Source: Balanoglossus misakiensis
Taxonomy: Eukaryota; Hemichordata
Length of the DNA stretch: 64,000 bases
Assembly (NCBI GenBank): GCA_040954595.2
Contig: CM082590.2
Coordinates: 5,208,001-5,272,000, forward strand
Reading direction: 5' to 3'
The notes beneath the pieces were generated by a model. The model did no database searches and was not told where the DNA came from. It worked only from the letters and a program-made list of their open reading frames with translations. Below are positions 31,326-45,259 of this stretch, piece by piece. Positions within the stretch are counted from its first letter, which is position 1. Each line of letters begins with the position of its first letter. The position numbers and the translations under genes were made by a program.

Positions 31326-32996
31326 TTATTGGGGGCACAAGCGCCCTCAGGCGGCTTGTGCCCCCATTGTTATTGTTGGAATTTTTACGGGCCCAAGCCA
31401 AGCCAGGCTTGGGCCCGTATTGGTTTCGTTGGGGTTTTTAGGGCCCAAGCGCATACCAGCGCTTGGGCCCTATTGGTTTCGTTGGGGTTTTTAGGGCCCA
31501 AGCGCAAGCCAGCGCTTGGGCCCTATTGGTTTCGTTGGGGTTTTTCTGTCTTTCCTTCTTTCTTCTTTCTTCTTTCTTTCTTTATTCTTGTGTCAATTCT
31601 TTGTCGCTCTAGATCTCAGACACCGCTGCAGGTACACTTCTGAAACTTGCTACAGTGGTCAAGGTCAATGAGTAGTCGTGCATTGAACCTGTGAATTTTT
31701 AATTAGTCACGTGACCTGGCGGCCATCTTGGATTTTCTGAAAAAATGCAAATCTCAGATCTCAGAAACTACAAGTCAGATCAACTTCAAATTTGGCATGC
31801 TGGTAGACTACCTTCTGCCCATCATTTTTGTAATTGGAAATTATGCTGACAATGTTGCAGTTTTTTTGCTACAATTTTATTTCTGAAATCTGACTTAAAT
31901 TTCAAAAATCTTCTTCTCCAGAACCGGTGATAACCGAGACACGGGGTTTGAAGTATGTGGTCACCTAACTGATGTCTATCAAGTTTGCGAAGATCATTGT
32001 GATTGGTCGAAGATTATGGCGGCCATATTGGATTTTCGAAAAACCATAGTAAAACTTCAAAAATCTTCTTCTCAAGAACCGGCGATAATTGAGTCACAAG
32101 ATTTGGGCAGTATGGTCACTATACTGATGTCTATCAAGTTTGCAAAGAGCATTGTGATTGGTTGAAGATTATGGCGGCCATATTGGATTTTGCGAAAAAC
32201 GATTAAAAAGTAAAAATTCCCTTTTCTAGCCTAAAAATTGATAGCACAGAAATTCTTTTTATGGATATGAATCATCATATGACTACAATGTGCTTCAAAT
32301 ATTTTGGTAATTTTGGCAATGACCTTTGACCTACTTTTGACGCATCATTTTTCTGCATATCTTATTCCAGGCTAACCAATAGGGCTATAAGTTTGGTTTT
32401 TGATGTATGTGGATTAGTGTGTGATCAAAATATTTTGCTACTTTTCACGACCCCTTTGACCCCTGCTGACCTCATTAATTATGTGCATAGCTAATTACAG
32501 GCGAACCAATAGACCTAGAGGTTTTGTTTTTGTTGGACAGGACCAGTATGGGGTCAAATGTTTTTACCCAAATGTTGGGTGACCTCGGGTGACCTTTGAC
32601 CTACTTTTGCATATCTTGACATCCATAGCAGATACAGCGTTGGCGTTTGGAGGTATGGGGCCATAATGAAAAGCCAAAGTTTTGGGTCACCTCTGACACC
32701 TGCTTAACTCATTATTTATGTGCATACCTAATTTCGGGCTAACCAAAAGGGCTAGAGATCTGGTTTTTGTTGGACATAGACCACTATGGGTCAAAATTTT
32801 CTGCCCAAATTGTGGGTGACCTCTAGGTGACCTTTGACCTACTTAACACTATATCAACACCAAACATAGATATAACCTTGATATTTCATGGGATAAAACA
32901 CAGCATTATGTTCCTACTCATTAATTATGTGCATATCTGATAATCAGATCAGATAATAGAGCTTGGGCCCGGACAATGCTGCTTGCAGCTTTAATT
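31326..32996 (+). repeat. Array unit 1 (B, with 4 hairpins)
   Basis: First unit at the left array edge. It begins after unique sequence with a cluster of four hairpins, and ends GCTTTAATT at 32996. Three exact spacing-1 AGGTCA repeats. Confidence 0.9.
31331..31548. repeat. Hairpin cluster 1 (4 hairpins)
   Basis: Stems: GGGGGCACAAGC/GCTTGTGCCCCC (31331-31365), ACGGGCCCAAGCC/GGCTTGGGCCCGT (31387-31418), and two AGGGCCCAAGCGC/GCGCTTGGGCCCT (31440-31471, 31493-31524). Each is followed by ATTG or TATTGGTTTCGTTGG and a T run. Confidence 0.95.
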
Positions 32997-33159
32997 CTGT
33001 CTTTCCTTCTTTCTTCTTTCTTCTTTCTTCTTTCTTTATTCTTGTGTCAATTCTTTGTCGCTCTAGATCTCAGACACCACTGCAGGTACACTTCTCAAAC
33101 TTGCTACAGTGGTCAAGGTCAATGAGTAGATGTGCATTGAACCCTTGAATTTTTAATTA

Positions 33160-33169
33160 GTCACGTGAC
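33160..33169. promoter_or_regulatory. E-box palindrome GTCACGTGAC in a unit head (example)
   Basis: A perfect 10-bp palindrome of the USF/TFE class, followed 2 bp later by GGCGGCCAT, a YY1-like core. The same pair sits at this point in most B units; some copies have decayed to GTCACATGAC (for example 48702, 51500, 52920). Function is inferred from motif only. Confidence 0.45.
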
Positions 33170-34056
33170 CTGGCGGCCATATTAGATTTTCTGAAAAAAT
33201 GCAAATCTCAGATCTCAGAAACTACAAGTCAGATCGACTTCAAACTTGGTGTGCAGGTAGTCTACCTTCTACCCATCATTTTTGTAATTGGATATTTTGC
33301 TGTCAATGTTGCAGTTTTTTTGCTACAGTTGTTTTTCTGAAATCTGGTCAAAATTTCAAAAATCTTCTTCTCCAGAACCGGCGATAACCGAGTCACGCGG
33401 TTTGGGGTATGTGGTCACCAAACTGAGGTCTATCAAGTTTGCGAAGATCATTGTGATTGGTGGAAGATTATGGCGGCCATATTGGATTTTCGAAAAACCC
33501 TAGTAAAATTTCAAAAATCTTCTTCTCAAGAACCGGCGATAACCGAGTCACAAGATTTGGTGTGTGTGGTCATTAAACAGATGTCTATCAAGTTTGCGAA
33601 GATCATTGTGATTGGTGGAAGATTATGGCGGCCATATTGGATTTTCGAAAAACCCTAGTAAAATTTCAAAAATCTTCTTCTCAAGAACCGGCGATAACCG
33701 AGTCACAAGATTTGGTGTGTGTGGTCATTAAACAGATGTCTATCAAGTTTGCGAAGATCATTGTGATTGGTCAAAGATTTTGGCGGCCATATTGGATTTT
33801 GTGAAAAACAATTAAAAAGTAAAAATTCCCTTTCTAGCCTAAAAATTGATAGCACAGAAATTCTTTTTATGGATATGAATCATCATATGCCAAGAATAAG
33901 CTGTAAATATTTTGGTAATTTTGGCAATGACCTTTGACCTACTTATCATGCATTATTATTTCTGCATATCTAATTCCTGGCTAACCAATAGGGCTATAAG
34001 TTTGGTTTTAGATGTATGTGGATTTGTATGTGATCAAAAAATTTTGCTACTTTTCA

Positions 34057-34081
34057 TGACCCCTTTGACCTCTGCTGACCT
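34057..34081 (-). promoter_or_regulatory. Three half-sites spaced 3 and 4 (example, B unit)
   Basis: TGACCC (34057-34062), CTT, TGACCT (34066-34071), CTGC, TGACCT (34076-34081). On the minus strand this is AGGTCA, 4 bases, AGGTCA, 3 bases, GGGTCA, i.e. DR4- and DR3-like. It recurs once in most B units. Confidence 0.45.
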
Positions 34082-34843
34082 CATTAAATATGCATATACC
34101 TAATTACAGATGAACCAATAGACCTAGAGGTTTTGTTTTTGTTATACATGGACCAGTATGGGGTCAAAATATTTTGCCCAAATGTTGGGTGACCTCGGGT
34201 GACCTTTGACCTACTTTTGCATATCTCGACATCCACACCAGATACAGCCTTGGCGTTTGGAGGTATGGGGCCATAATGAAAAGCCAAAGTTTTGGGTCAC
34301 CTGTGACACCTGCTTTACTCATTAAATATGCACATACCTAATTACAGATGAACCAATAGACCTAGAGGTTTTGTTTTTGTTATACATGGACCACTACGGG
34401 TCAAAATTTTCTACCCAAATTTTGGGTGACCTCAGATGACCTTTGACCTACTTTTGCATATCTCAGCATCCAAAGCAGGTACAACCTTGGCGTTTGGAGG
34501 TATGGGGCCATAATGAAAAGCCAAAGTTGTGGGGTCACCTGTGACACCTGCTTTACGCATTATTTATGTGCATACCTAATTCCGGGTTAACCAAAAGGGC
34601 TAGAGGTCTGGTTTTTGTTGGACATTGACCACTATGGGTCAAAATATTCTGCCCAAATTGTGGGTGACCCCTGGGTGACCTTTGACCTACTTAACACTAT
34701 ATCAGCACCAAACATAGATATAACCTTGATATTTCATGGGATAAAACACTGCATTATGTTTCTACTCATTAATTATGTGCATATCTAATAATCAGATCAG
34801 ATAATAGAGCTTGGGCCCGGACAATGCTGCTTGCAGCTTTAAT

Positions 34844-34844
<1 letters not shown>

Positions 34845-34875
<31 letters not shown>

Positions 34876-36525
34876 TATTCTTGGTTCATTTCTTTCGCGC
34901 GCTAGATCTCAGACACCGCTGCAGGTACAGTTCTCAAACTTGCTACAGTGGTCAAGGTCAATGAGTAGATGTGCAGTGACTTGTGAATACTTAATTAGTC
35001 ACGTGACATGGCGGCCATATTGGATTTTCTGAAAAAATGCAAATCTCAGATCTCAGAAACTACAAGTCAGATCGACTTCAGATTTGGTGTGCTGGTAGTA
35101 TACCCTCTGCCCATCATTTTTGTAATTGGATATTTTGCTGTCAATGTTGCAGTTTTTTTGCTACAGTTGTTTTTCTGAAATCTGGTCAAAATTTCAAAAA
35201 TCTTCTTCTCCAGAACCGGCAATAACCGAGTCACGCCGTTTGGGGTATGTGGTCACCTAACTGATGTCTATCAAGTTTGCGAAGATCATTGTGATTGGTC
35301 GAAGATTATGGCGGCCATATTGGATTTTCGAAAAACCATAGTAAAACTTCAAAAATCTTCTTCTCCAGAACGGGCGATGACTGAGTCACAAGATTTGGTG
35401 TGTGTGGTCATTAAACAGATGTCTATCAAGTTTGCGAAGGGGAATGTGATTGGTCGAAGATTATGGCGGCCATATTGGATTTTGTGAAAAACGATTAAAA
35501 AGTAAAAATTCCTTTTCTAGCCTAAACATTGATAGCACAGAAATTCTTTTTATGGATATGAATCATCATATGACAAGAATAAGCTATAAATATTTTGGTA
35601 ATTTTGGCAATGACCTTTGACCTACTTTTGACAAATCATTTTTCTGCATATCTAATTCATGGCTAACCAATGGGGCTATAAGTTTGGTTTTTGATGTATG
35701 TGGATTTGTATGTGATCAAAAAATTTTGCTACTTTTCATGACCCTTTGACCTCTGGTGACCTCATTAAATATGCGCATACCTAATTAATGATGAACCAAT
35801 AGACCTAGAGGTTTTGTTTTTGTTATACATGGACCAGTATGGGGTCAAAATATTTTGCCCAAATGATGGGTGACCTCGGGTGACCTTTGACCTACTTTTG
35901 CATATCTTGACATCCACACCAGATACAGCCTTGGCGTTTGGAGGTATGGGGCCATAATGAAAAGCCAAAGTTTTGAGTCACCTGTGACACCTGCTTTACT
36001 CATTATTTATGTGCATACCTAATTCCGGGCTAACCAAAAGGGCTAGATGTCTCGTTTTTGTTTGACATGGACCACTATGGGTCAAAATTTTCTGCCCAAA
36101 TTTTGGATGACCTCAGATGACCTTTGACCTACTTTTGCATATATCGGCATCCAAAGCAGGTACAGCCTTGGCATTTGGAGGTATGGGGCCATAATGAAAA
36201 GCCAAAGTTTTGGGTCACCTGTGACACCTGCTTTATGCATTATTTATGTGCATACCTAATTCCGGGCTAACCAAAAGGGCTAGAGGTCTGGTTTTTGTTG
36301 GACATGGACCACTGTTGGTCAAAATTGTCTGCCCAAATTGTGGGTGACCTCTGGGTGACCTTTGACCTACTTAACACTATATCAACAACAAACATAGATA
36401 TAACCTTGATATTTCATGGGGATAAAACACAGCATTATGTTTCAACTCATTAATTATGTGCATATCTAATAATCAGATCAGATAATAGAGCTTGGGCCTG
36501 GACAATGCTGCTTGCAGCTTTAATT
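34845..36525 (+). repeat. Array unit 3 (B)
   Basis: Almost identical to unit 4 over the whole body; differences are a handful of substitutions. Starts directly with the TTTC tract, no hairpins. Confidence 0.9.
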
Positions 36526-36694
36526 CTTTATTATTACGGGCCCAAGCCAAGCCAGGCTTGGGCCCGTATTGGTTTCGTTGGAGTTTTTTACGGGCCCAAG
36601 CCAAGCCAGGCTTGGGCCCGTATTGGTTTCGTTGGGGTTTTTACGGGCCCAAGCCAAGCCAGGCTTGGGCCCGTATTGGTTTCGTTGGGGTTTT

Positions 36695-36726
<32 letters not shown>

Positions 36727-38376
36727 TATTCTTGGTTCATTTCTTTCGCGCGCTAGATCTCAGACACCGCTGCAGGTACAGTTCTCAAACTTGCTACAGT
36801 GGTCAAGGTCAATGAGTAGATGTGCAGTGACTTGTGAATACTTAATTAGTCACGTGACATGGCGGCCATATTGGATTTTCTGAAAAAATGCAAATCTCAG
36901 ATCTCAGAAACTACAAGTCAGATCGACTTCAGATTTGGTGTGCTGGTAGTATACCCTCTGCCCATCATTTTTGTAATTGGATATTTTGCTGTCAATGTTG
37001 CAGTTTTTTTGCTACAGTTGTTTTTCTGAAATCTGGTCAAAATTTCAAAAATCTTCTTCTCCAGAACCGGCAATAACCGAGTCACGCCGTTTGGGGTATG
37101 TGGTCACCTAACTGATGTCTATCAAGTTTGCGAAGATCATTGTGATTGGTCGAAGATTATGGCGGCCATATTGGATTTTCGAAAAACCATAGTAAAACTT
37201 CAAAAATCTTCTTCTCCAGAACGGGCGATGACTGAGTCACAAGATTTGGTGTGTGTGGTCATTAAACAGATGTCTATCAAGTTTGCGAAGGGGAATGTGA
37301 TTGGTCGAAGATTATTGCGGCCATATTGGATTTTGTGAAAAACGATTAAAAAGTAAAAATTCCTTTTCTAGCCTAAACATTGATAGCACAGAAATTCTTT
37401 TTATGGATATGAATCATCATATGACAAGAATAAGCTATAAATATTTTGGTAATTTTGGCAATGACCTTTGACCTACTTTTGACAAATCATTTTTCTGCAT
37501 ATCTAATTCATGGCTAACCAATGGGGCTATAAGTTTGGTTTTTGATGTATGTGGATTTGTATGTGATCAAAAAATTTTGCTACTTTTCATGACCCTTTGA
37601 CCTCTGGTGACCTCATTAAATATGCGCATACCTAATTAATGATGAACCAATAGACCTAGAGGTTTTGTTTTTGTTATACATGGACCAGTATGGGGTCAAA
37701 ATATTTTGCCCAAATGTTGGGTGACCTCGGGTGACCTTTGACCTACTTTTGCATATCTTGACATCCACACCAGATACAGCCTTGGCGTTTGGAGGTATGG
37801 GGCCATAATGAAAAGCCAAAGTTTTGAGTCACCTGTGACACCTGCTTTACTCATTATTTATGTGCATACCTAATTCCGGGCTAACCAAAAGGGCTAGATG
37901 TCTGGTTTTTGTTTGACATGGACCACTATGGGTCAAAATTTTCTGCCCAAATTTTGGATGACCTCAGATGACCTTTGACCTACTTTTGCATATATCGGCA
38001 TCCAAAGCAGGTACAGCCTTGGCATTTGGAGGTATGGGGCCATAATGAAAAGCCAAAGTTTTGGGTCACCTGTGACACCTGCTTTATGCATTATTTATGT
38101 GCATACCTAATTCCGGGCTAACCAAAAGGGCTAGAGGTCTGGTTTTTGTTGGACATGGACCACTGTTGGTCAAAATTGTCTGCCCAAATTGTGGGTGACC
38201 TCTGGGTGACCTTTGACCTACTTAACACTATATCAACAACAAACATAGATATAACCTTGATATTTCATGGGGATAAAACACAGCATTATGTTTCAACTCA
38301 TTAATTATGTGCATATCTAATAATCAGATCAGATAATAGAGCTTGGGCCCGGACAATGCTGCTTGCAGCTTTAATT
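36526..38376 (+). repeat. Array unit 4 (B, with 3 hairpins)
   Basis: Same body as unit 3 but with three hairpins inserted at the head. Ends at 38376. Confidence 0.9.
36536..36695. repeat. Hairpin cluster 2 (3 hairpins)
   Basis: Three copies of the ACGGGCCCAAGCC/GGCTTGGGCCCGT type, each followed by TATTGGTTTCGTTGG and a T run, at ~53-bp spacing. Confidence 0.95.
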
Positions 38377-39809
38377 CTTTCTTTCTTTCTTTCTTTATTC
38401 TTGGTTCATTTCTTTCGCGCGCTAGATCTCAGAAACCGCTGCAGGTACAGTTCTCAAATTTGCTACAGTGGTCAAGGTCAATGAGTAGATGTGCAGTGAC
38501 TTGTGAATACTTAATTAGTCACGTGACATGGCGGCCATATTGGATTTTCTGAAAAAATGCAAATCTCAGATCTCAGAAACTACAAGTCAGATCGACTTCA
38601 GATTTGGTGTGCTGGTAGTATACCCTCTGCCCATCATTTTTGTAATTGGATATTTTGCTGTCAATGTTGCAGTTTTTTTGCTACAGTTGTTTTTCTGAAA
38701 TCTGGTCAAAATTTCAAAAATCTTCTTCTCCAGAACCGGCGATAACCGAGTCACACCGTTTGGGGTATGTGGTCACCTAACTGATGTCTATCAAGTTTGC
38801 GAAGATCATTGTGATTGGTCGAAGATTATGGCGGCCATATTGGATTTTCGAAAAACCATAGTAAAACTTCAAAAATCTTCTTCTCCAGAACGGGCGATGA
38901 CTGAGTCACAAGATTTAGTGTGTGTGGTCATTAAACAGATGTCTATCAAGTTTGCGAAGGGGAATGTGATTGGTCGAAGATTATGGCGGCCATATTGGAT
39001 TTTGTGAAAAACGATTAAAAAGTAAAAATTCCTTTTCTAGCCTAAACATTGATAGCACAGAAATTCTTTTTATGGATATGAATCATCATATGACAAGAAT
39101 AAGCTATAAATATTTTGGTAATTTTGGCAATGACCTTTGACCTACTTTTGACGAATCATTTTTCTGCATATCTAATTCCTGGCTAACCAATGGGGCTATA
39201 AGTTTGGTTTTTGATGTATGTGGATTTGTATGTGATCAAAAAATTTTGCTACTTTTCATGACCCCTTTGACCTCTGGTGACCTCATTAAATATGCGCATA
39301 CCTAATTAATGATGAACCAATAGACCTAGAGGTTTTGTTTTTGTTATACATGGACCAGTATGGGGTCAAAATATTTTGCCCAAATGTTGGGTGACCTCGG
39401 GTGACCTTTGACCTACTTTTGCATATCTTGACATCCACACCAGATACAGCCTTGGCGTTTGGAGGTATGGGGCCATAATGAAAAGCCAAAGTTTTGGGTC
39501 ACCTGTGACACCTGCTTTACGCATTATTTATGTGCATACCTAATTCCGGGCTAACCAAAAGGGCTAGAGGTCTGGTTTTTGTTGGACATGGACCACTGTT
39601 GGTCAAAATTTTCTGCCCAAATTGTGGGTGACCTCTGGATGACCTTTGACCTACTTAACACTATATCAACAACAAACATAGATATAACCTTGATATTTCA
39701 TGGGGATAAAACACAGCATTATGTTTCAACTCATTAATTATGTGCATATCTAATAATCAGATCAGATAATAGAGCTTGGGCCCGGACAATGCTGCTTGCA
39801 GCTTTAATT
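38377..39809 (+). repeat. Array unit 5 (B)
   Basis: Body as units 3 and 4 but missing one ~240-bp module. Last B unit before the A block. Confidence 0.9.
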
Positions 39810-40070
39810 AGGGCCCAAGCGCATACCAGCGCTTGGGCCCTATTGGTTTCGTTGGGGTTTTTAGGGCCCAAGCCCAGCAGGCTTGGGCCCTATTGTTTTT
39901 ACTGGAGTTTTTCTTTTTAGGGCCCAAGCCCAGCAGGCTTGGGCCCTATTGGTATTACTGGCTTTTTTTAGGGCCCAAGCCCAGCAGGCTTGGGCCCTAT
40001 TGGTATTACTGGGGTTTTTTAGGGCCCAAGCCCAGCAGGCTTGGGCCCTATTGGTATTACTGGCTTTTTT
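39809..40070. repeat. Hairpin cluster 3 (5 hairpins)
   Basis: The first is the AGGGCCCAAGCGC type. Four are AGGGCCCAAGCC/GGCTTGGGCCCT with loop CAGCA, followed by TATTGGTATTACTGG instead of TATTGGTTTCGTTGG. Confidence 0.95.
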
Positions 40071-41487
40071 CTTCTACTTCTTCTTCTTTTTCTTCTTCTT
40101 CTTCTGTCGTTTTTTTGGTCAGCTAGATCTTGAAAACGGCTAAACCTACCAATTTCAAACTTGGCACAATGGTGCAGGCCAATGAGAGCTAGTGCAGTAC
40201 CCTTGTGAATGTTTAATTAGTCACGTGACCTGATGACCATATATGGGCAAAATTTTCAAATCCGCCTTATTTGCATATGAATGGAGATATCACAATTCTT
40301 TTAGCAACTTTTGCGGACCATGTGGTCAGTGTCCTACATGCCAAATGTCAAGGCCATTGGCCATTCCAATTTTGAGAAGAAGATTTTTAAGTATTATTTT
40401 CCATATTTTTTGACCAAGCCATGGGCCTATACTTTCCATAGTAAAGCTATGACCACATATTATTTTGGATAAATATGCATACATATCTCAAAATCTGTTT
40501 GGCCAATCATCTCCAACTTTGGTGTGCAGCTAGCCTAGCATTTGTCAATAATTTTAAGCGAAAAAAAATAATATGAAAAATCGACCGATTTTTTTATATT
40601 AATTTTTTTATTAAATTTATACCTTTAATTATACCTCTATGATTAAGCTATGTCCATGTCTTATTGTGGAATTCTGGTCTGTGCAATAGTCCTGTACAGT
40701 GACTGTCTTGTGGTCAGTGAGCACAATGGCATCAAACTAAAAGGCAAAATTTTGGGCTCACCTGTAACACCTGCTTAACTCATTAATTATGTGCATACCT
40801 AATTCTGGGCTAACTAAGAGGGCTAGAGGTTTCGTTCTTGTGGGACATGGACCAGTATAGGGTCAAAATTTCTTGCCCAAATTTTGGGTGACCTCAGGTG
40901 ACCTTTGACCTACTTTCCTATATCTCGGCATCCAGAGCAGGTACAGACTTGGTGTTTGGAGGGTTGGGACTAAAATTGAAAAGCCGAAATGGGGGTCACC
41001 TGTGACACCTGCATATCTTATTAATTATGTGCATACCTAATTCCAGGCTAACCAATAGGGCTATAGGTTTGGTTTTTGTTGAACATGGACCAGTATAGGG
41101 TCAAAATTTCTTGCCCAAATTTTGCATGACCTCAGGTGACCTTTGACCTACTTTACCATATCTTGGCACCCAGGGCAGGTACAGACTTGGCGTTTGGAGG
41201 GTTGGGACTAAAATTGAAAAGCCAAAATTGGGGGTCACCTGTGACACCTGCATATCTCATTAATTATGTGCATACCTAATTCCAGGCTAACCAATAGGGC
41301 TATAGGTTTGGTTTTTGTTGAACATGGACTAGTATAGGATCAAAATTTCTTGCCCAAATTTTTGCATGACCTCAGGTGACCTTTGACCTATTTTTCCATA
41401 TCTTGGCATCCAGAGCAAATATGCTTATTGCTATGTTGCTATGTGCTATGTTGGCTTGGGCCCGCTATTGCTGCTTGCAGCTATATT
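39810..41487 (+). repeat. Array unit 6 (A, with 5 hairpins)
   Basis: First A unit. The head carries an octamer ATTTGCAT at 40269-40276. The AT-rich part (40550-40680) contains AATCGACCGATTTTTTTATA. Ends GCTGCTTGCAGCTATATT. Confidence 0.9.
40889..40911 (-). promoter_or_regulatory. Triple AGGTCA site, spacing 1 and 4 (example, A unit)
   Basis: Three perfect TGACCT half-sites lie in one direction at 40889-40894, 40899-40904 and 40906-40911. On the minus strand they form DR1 (one A between) and DR4 (CCTG between). DR1 is the known site of RXR/PPAR, HNF4 and COUP-TF receptors, and DR4 of TR and LXR with RXR. Binding here is inferred. Confidence 0.5.
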
Positions 41488-43136
41488 CTTCTACTTCTTC
41501 TTCTTTTTCTTCTTCTGTCATTTTCTTTGGCGAGGTAGATCTGGAAAACTGCTAAACCTACCAATTTCAAACTTGGCACAATGGTGCAGGCCAATGAGAG
41601 CTAGTGCAGTACCCTTGTGAATGTTTAATTAGTCACGTGAACTGATGACCATATATGGGCAAAATTTTCAAATCCGCCTTATTTGCATATGAATGGAGAT
41701 ATCACAATTCTTTTAGCAACTTTTGCGGACCATGTGGTCAGTGTCCTACATGCCAAATGTCAAGGCCATTGGCCATGCCAATTTTGAGAAGAAGATTTTT
41801 AAGTATTATTTTCCATATTTTTTGACCAAGCCATGGGCCTATACTTTACATAGTAAAGCTATGACCACATATTATTTTGGATAAATATACATACATATCT
41901 CAAAATCTGTTAGGCCGATCATCTCCAACTTTGGTGTGCAGCAAGCCTAGCATTTGTCAATAATTTTAAGCAGAAAAAAATAATATGAAAAATCGACAGA
42001 TTTTTTTATATTAATTTGTTTATTAAATTTATACCTTTGCTTATACCTCTATGGTTAAGCTATGTCCATGTCTTATTGTGGAATTCTGGTCAGTGCGATA
42101 GTCCTGTACAGTGAGTGTCTATTGGTCAGTGAGCACAATGGCACCAAAATAAAAGGCAAAATTTTAGGCTCACCTGTAACACCTGCTTAACTCATTAATT
42201 ATGTGCATACCTAATTCTGGGCTAACTAAGAGGGCTAGAGGTTTTGTTTTTGTGGGACATGGCCCAGTATAGGGTCAAAAATTTTTGCCCACATTTTGGG
42301 TGACCTCAGGTGACCTTTGACCTACTTTCCTATATCTCGGCATCCAGAGCAGGTACAGACTTGGCGTTTGGAGGGTTGGGACTAAAACTGAAAAGCCAAA
42401 ATGGGGGTCACCTGTGACACCTGCATATCTCATTAATTATGTGCATACCTAATTCCTGGCTAACCAATAGGGCTATAGGTTTGCTTTTTGTTGAACATGG
42501 ACCAGTATAGGGTCAAAATTTCTTGCCCAAATTTTGTATGACCTCAGGTGACCTTTGACCTACTTTACCATATCTTGGCATCCAGAGCAGGTACAGACTT
42601 GGCGTTTGGAGGGTTGGGACTAAAATTGAAAAGCCAAAATGGGGGTCACCTGTGACACCTGCATATCTCATTAATTATGTGCATACCTAATTCCAGGCTA
42701 ACCAATAGGGCTATAGGTTTGGTTTTTGTTGAACATGGACCAGTATAGAGTCAAAATTTCTTGCCACAATTTTGTATGACCTCAGGTGACCTTTGACCTA
42801 CTTTACCATATCTTGGCATCCAGAGCAGGTACAGACTTGGCGTTTGGAGGGTTGGGACTAAAATTGAAAAGGCAAAATTGGGGGTCACCTGTGATACCTG
42901 CCTACCTCATTGATTATGTGCATACCTAATTCCAGGCTAAATAATAGGGCTATAGGTTTGGTTTTTGTTGAACATGTACCAGTATAGGGTCAAAATTTCT
43001 TGCCCAAATTTTGCATGAACTCAGGTGACCTTTGACCTACTTTACCATATCGTGGCATCCTGAGCAGATATGCTTATTGCTATGTTGCTATGTGCTATGT
43101 TCGCTTGGGCCCGCTATTGCTGCTTGCAGCTATATT
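41488..43136 (+). repeat. Array unit 7 (A)
   Basis: 1.65 kb. Starts with the CTTCTACTTCTTCTTC tract. Four ~240-bp modules. Confidence 0.9.
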
Positions 43137-45259
43137 CTTCTACTTCTTCTTCTTTTTCTTCTTCTGTCATTTTCTTTGGCGAGGTAGATCTGGAAAACTG
43201 GTAAACCTACCAATTTCAAACTTGGCACAATGGTGCAGGCCAATGAGAGCTAGTGCAGTACCCTTGTGAATGTTAAATTAGTCACGTGACCTGATGACCA
43301 TATATGGGCAAAATTTCCAAATCGGCCTTATTTGCATATGAATGGAGATATCAAAATTCTTTTAGCAACTTTTGCGGACCATGTGGTCAGTGTCCTACAT
43401 GCCAAATGTCAAGGCCATTGGCCATTCCAATTTTGAGAAGAAGATTTTTAAGTATTATTTTTCATATTTTTTTACCAAGCCATGGGCCTATACTTTCCAT
43501 AGTAAAGCCATGACCACATATTATTTTGGATAAATATGCATACATATCTCAAAATCTGTTAGGCCAATCTTCTTCAACTTTGGTATGCAGCTAGCCTAGC
43601 ATTTGTCAATAATTTTAAGCGAAAAAAAATAGTATGAAAAATCGACCGATTTTTTTATATTAATTTTTTTATTAAATAATACCTTTACTTATACATCTAT
43701 GGTTAAGCTATGTCCATGTCTTATTGTGGAATTCTGGTCTGTGCAATAGTCCTGTACAGTGACTGTCTATTGGTCGGTGAGCACTATGGCACCACAATAA
43801 AAGGCACAATTTTAGGCTCACCTGTAACACCTGCTTAACTCATTAATTATGTGCATACCTAATTCTGGGCTAACTAAGAGGGCTAGAGGTTTCGTTCTTG
43901 TGGGACATGGACCAGTATAGGGTCAAAATTTCTTGCCCAAATTTTGGGTGACCTCAGGTGACCTTTGACCTACTTTCCTATATCTTGGCATCCAGAGCAG
44001 GTACAGACTTGGCGTTTGGAGGGTTGGCACTAAAATTGAAAAGCCAAAATTGGGGGTCACCTGTGACACCTGCATATCTCATTAATTATGTGCATACCTA
44101 ATTCCAGGCTAACCAATAGGGCTATAGGTTTGGTTTTTGTTGAACATGGACCAGTATAGGGTCAAAATTTCTTGCCCAAATTTTGTATGACCTCAGGTGA
44201 CCTTTGACCTACTTTACCATAGCTTGGCATCCAGAGCAGGTACAGACTTGGCGTTTGGAGGGTTGGGACTAAAATTGAAAAGACAAAATTGGGGGTCACC
44301 TGTGACACCTGCATATCTCATTAATTATGTGCATACCTAATTCCAGGCTAACCAATAGGGCTATAGGTTTGGTTTTTGTTGAACATGGACCAGTATAGGG
44401 TCAAAATTTCTTGCCCAAATTTTGGGTGACCTCAGGTGACCTTTGACCTACTTTCCTATATCTTGGCATCCAGAGCAGGTACAGACTTGGCGTTTGGAGG
44501 GTTGGCACTAAAATTGAAAAGCCAAAATTGGGGGTCACCTGTGACACCTGCATATCTCATTAATTATGTGCATACCTAATTCCAGGCTAACCAATAGGGC
44601 TATAGGTTTGGTTTTTGTTGAACATGGACCAGTATAGGGTCAAAATTTCTTGCCCAAATTTTGGGTGACCTCAGGTGACCTTTGACCTACTTTCCTATAT
44701 CTTGGCATCCAGAGCAGGTACAGACTTGGCGTTTGGAGGGTTGGCACTAAAATTGAAAAGCCAAAATTGGGGGTCACCTGTGACACCTGCATATCTCATT
44801 AATTATGTGCATACCTAATTCCAGGCTAACCAATAGGGCTATAGGTTTGGTTTTTGTTGAATAGGGTCAAAATTTCTTGCCCAAATGTTGGATGACCTCA
44901 GGTGACCTTTGACCTACTTTACCAGATCTTGGCATCCAGAGCAGGTACAGACTTGGCATTTGGAGGGTTGGGACTAAAATTGAAAAGCCAAAATTGGGGG
45001 TCACCTGTCACACCTGCCTACCTCATTAATCATGTGCATACCTAATTACAGGCTAACCAATAGGGCTATAGGTTTGGTTTTTGTTGAACATGGACCAGTA
45101 TAGGGTCAAAATTTCTTGCCCAAATTTTGCATGACCTCAGGTGACCTTTGACCTACTTTACCATATCTTGGCATCCAGAGCAGATATGCTTATTGCTATG
45201 TTGCTATGTGCTATGTGCTATGTTGGCTTGGGCCCGCTATTGCTGCTTGCAGCTATATT
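43137..45259 (+). repeat. Array unit 8 (A, longest)
   Basis: 2.12 kb because it carries six ~240-bp modules; three consecutive ones (44290-44770) are nearly identical, a sign of recent internal expansion. Confidence 0.9.

Larger units (their letters stand above)
32997..34844 (+). repeat. Array unit 2 (B)
   Basis: 1.85 kb, no hairpins. It has an extra copy of the 157-bp module: 33442-33597 is repeated almost perfectly at 33598-33755. Confidence 0.9.

Noticed and set aside
31329-31643. Open frames with repeated GPKPSQAWARIGF or AQASAWALL peptides, also at 36505, 39833, 51059 and 57136
   Set aside because: These are translations of the 53-bp hairpin repeats in several frames, with no stable frame across clusters.
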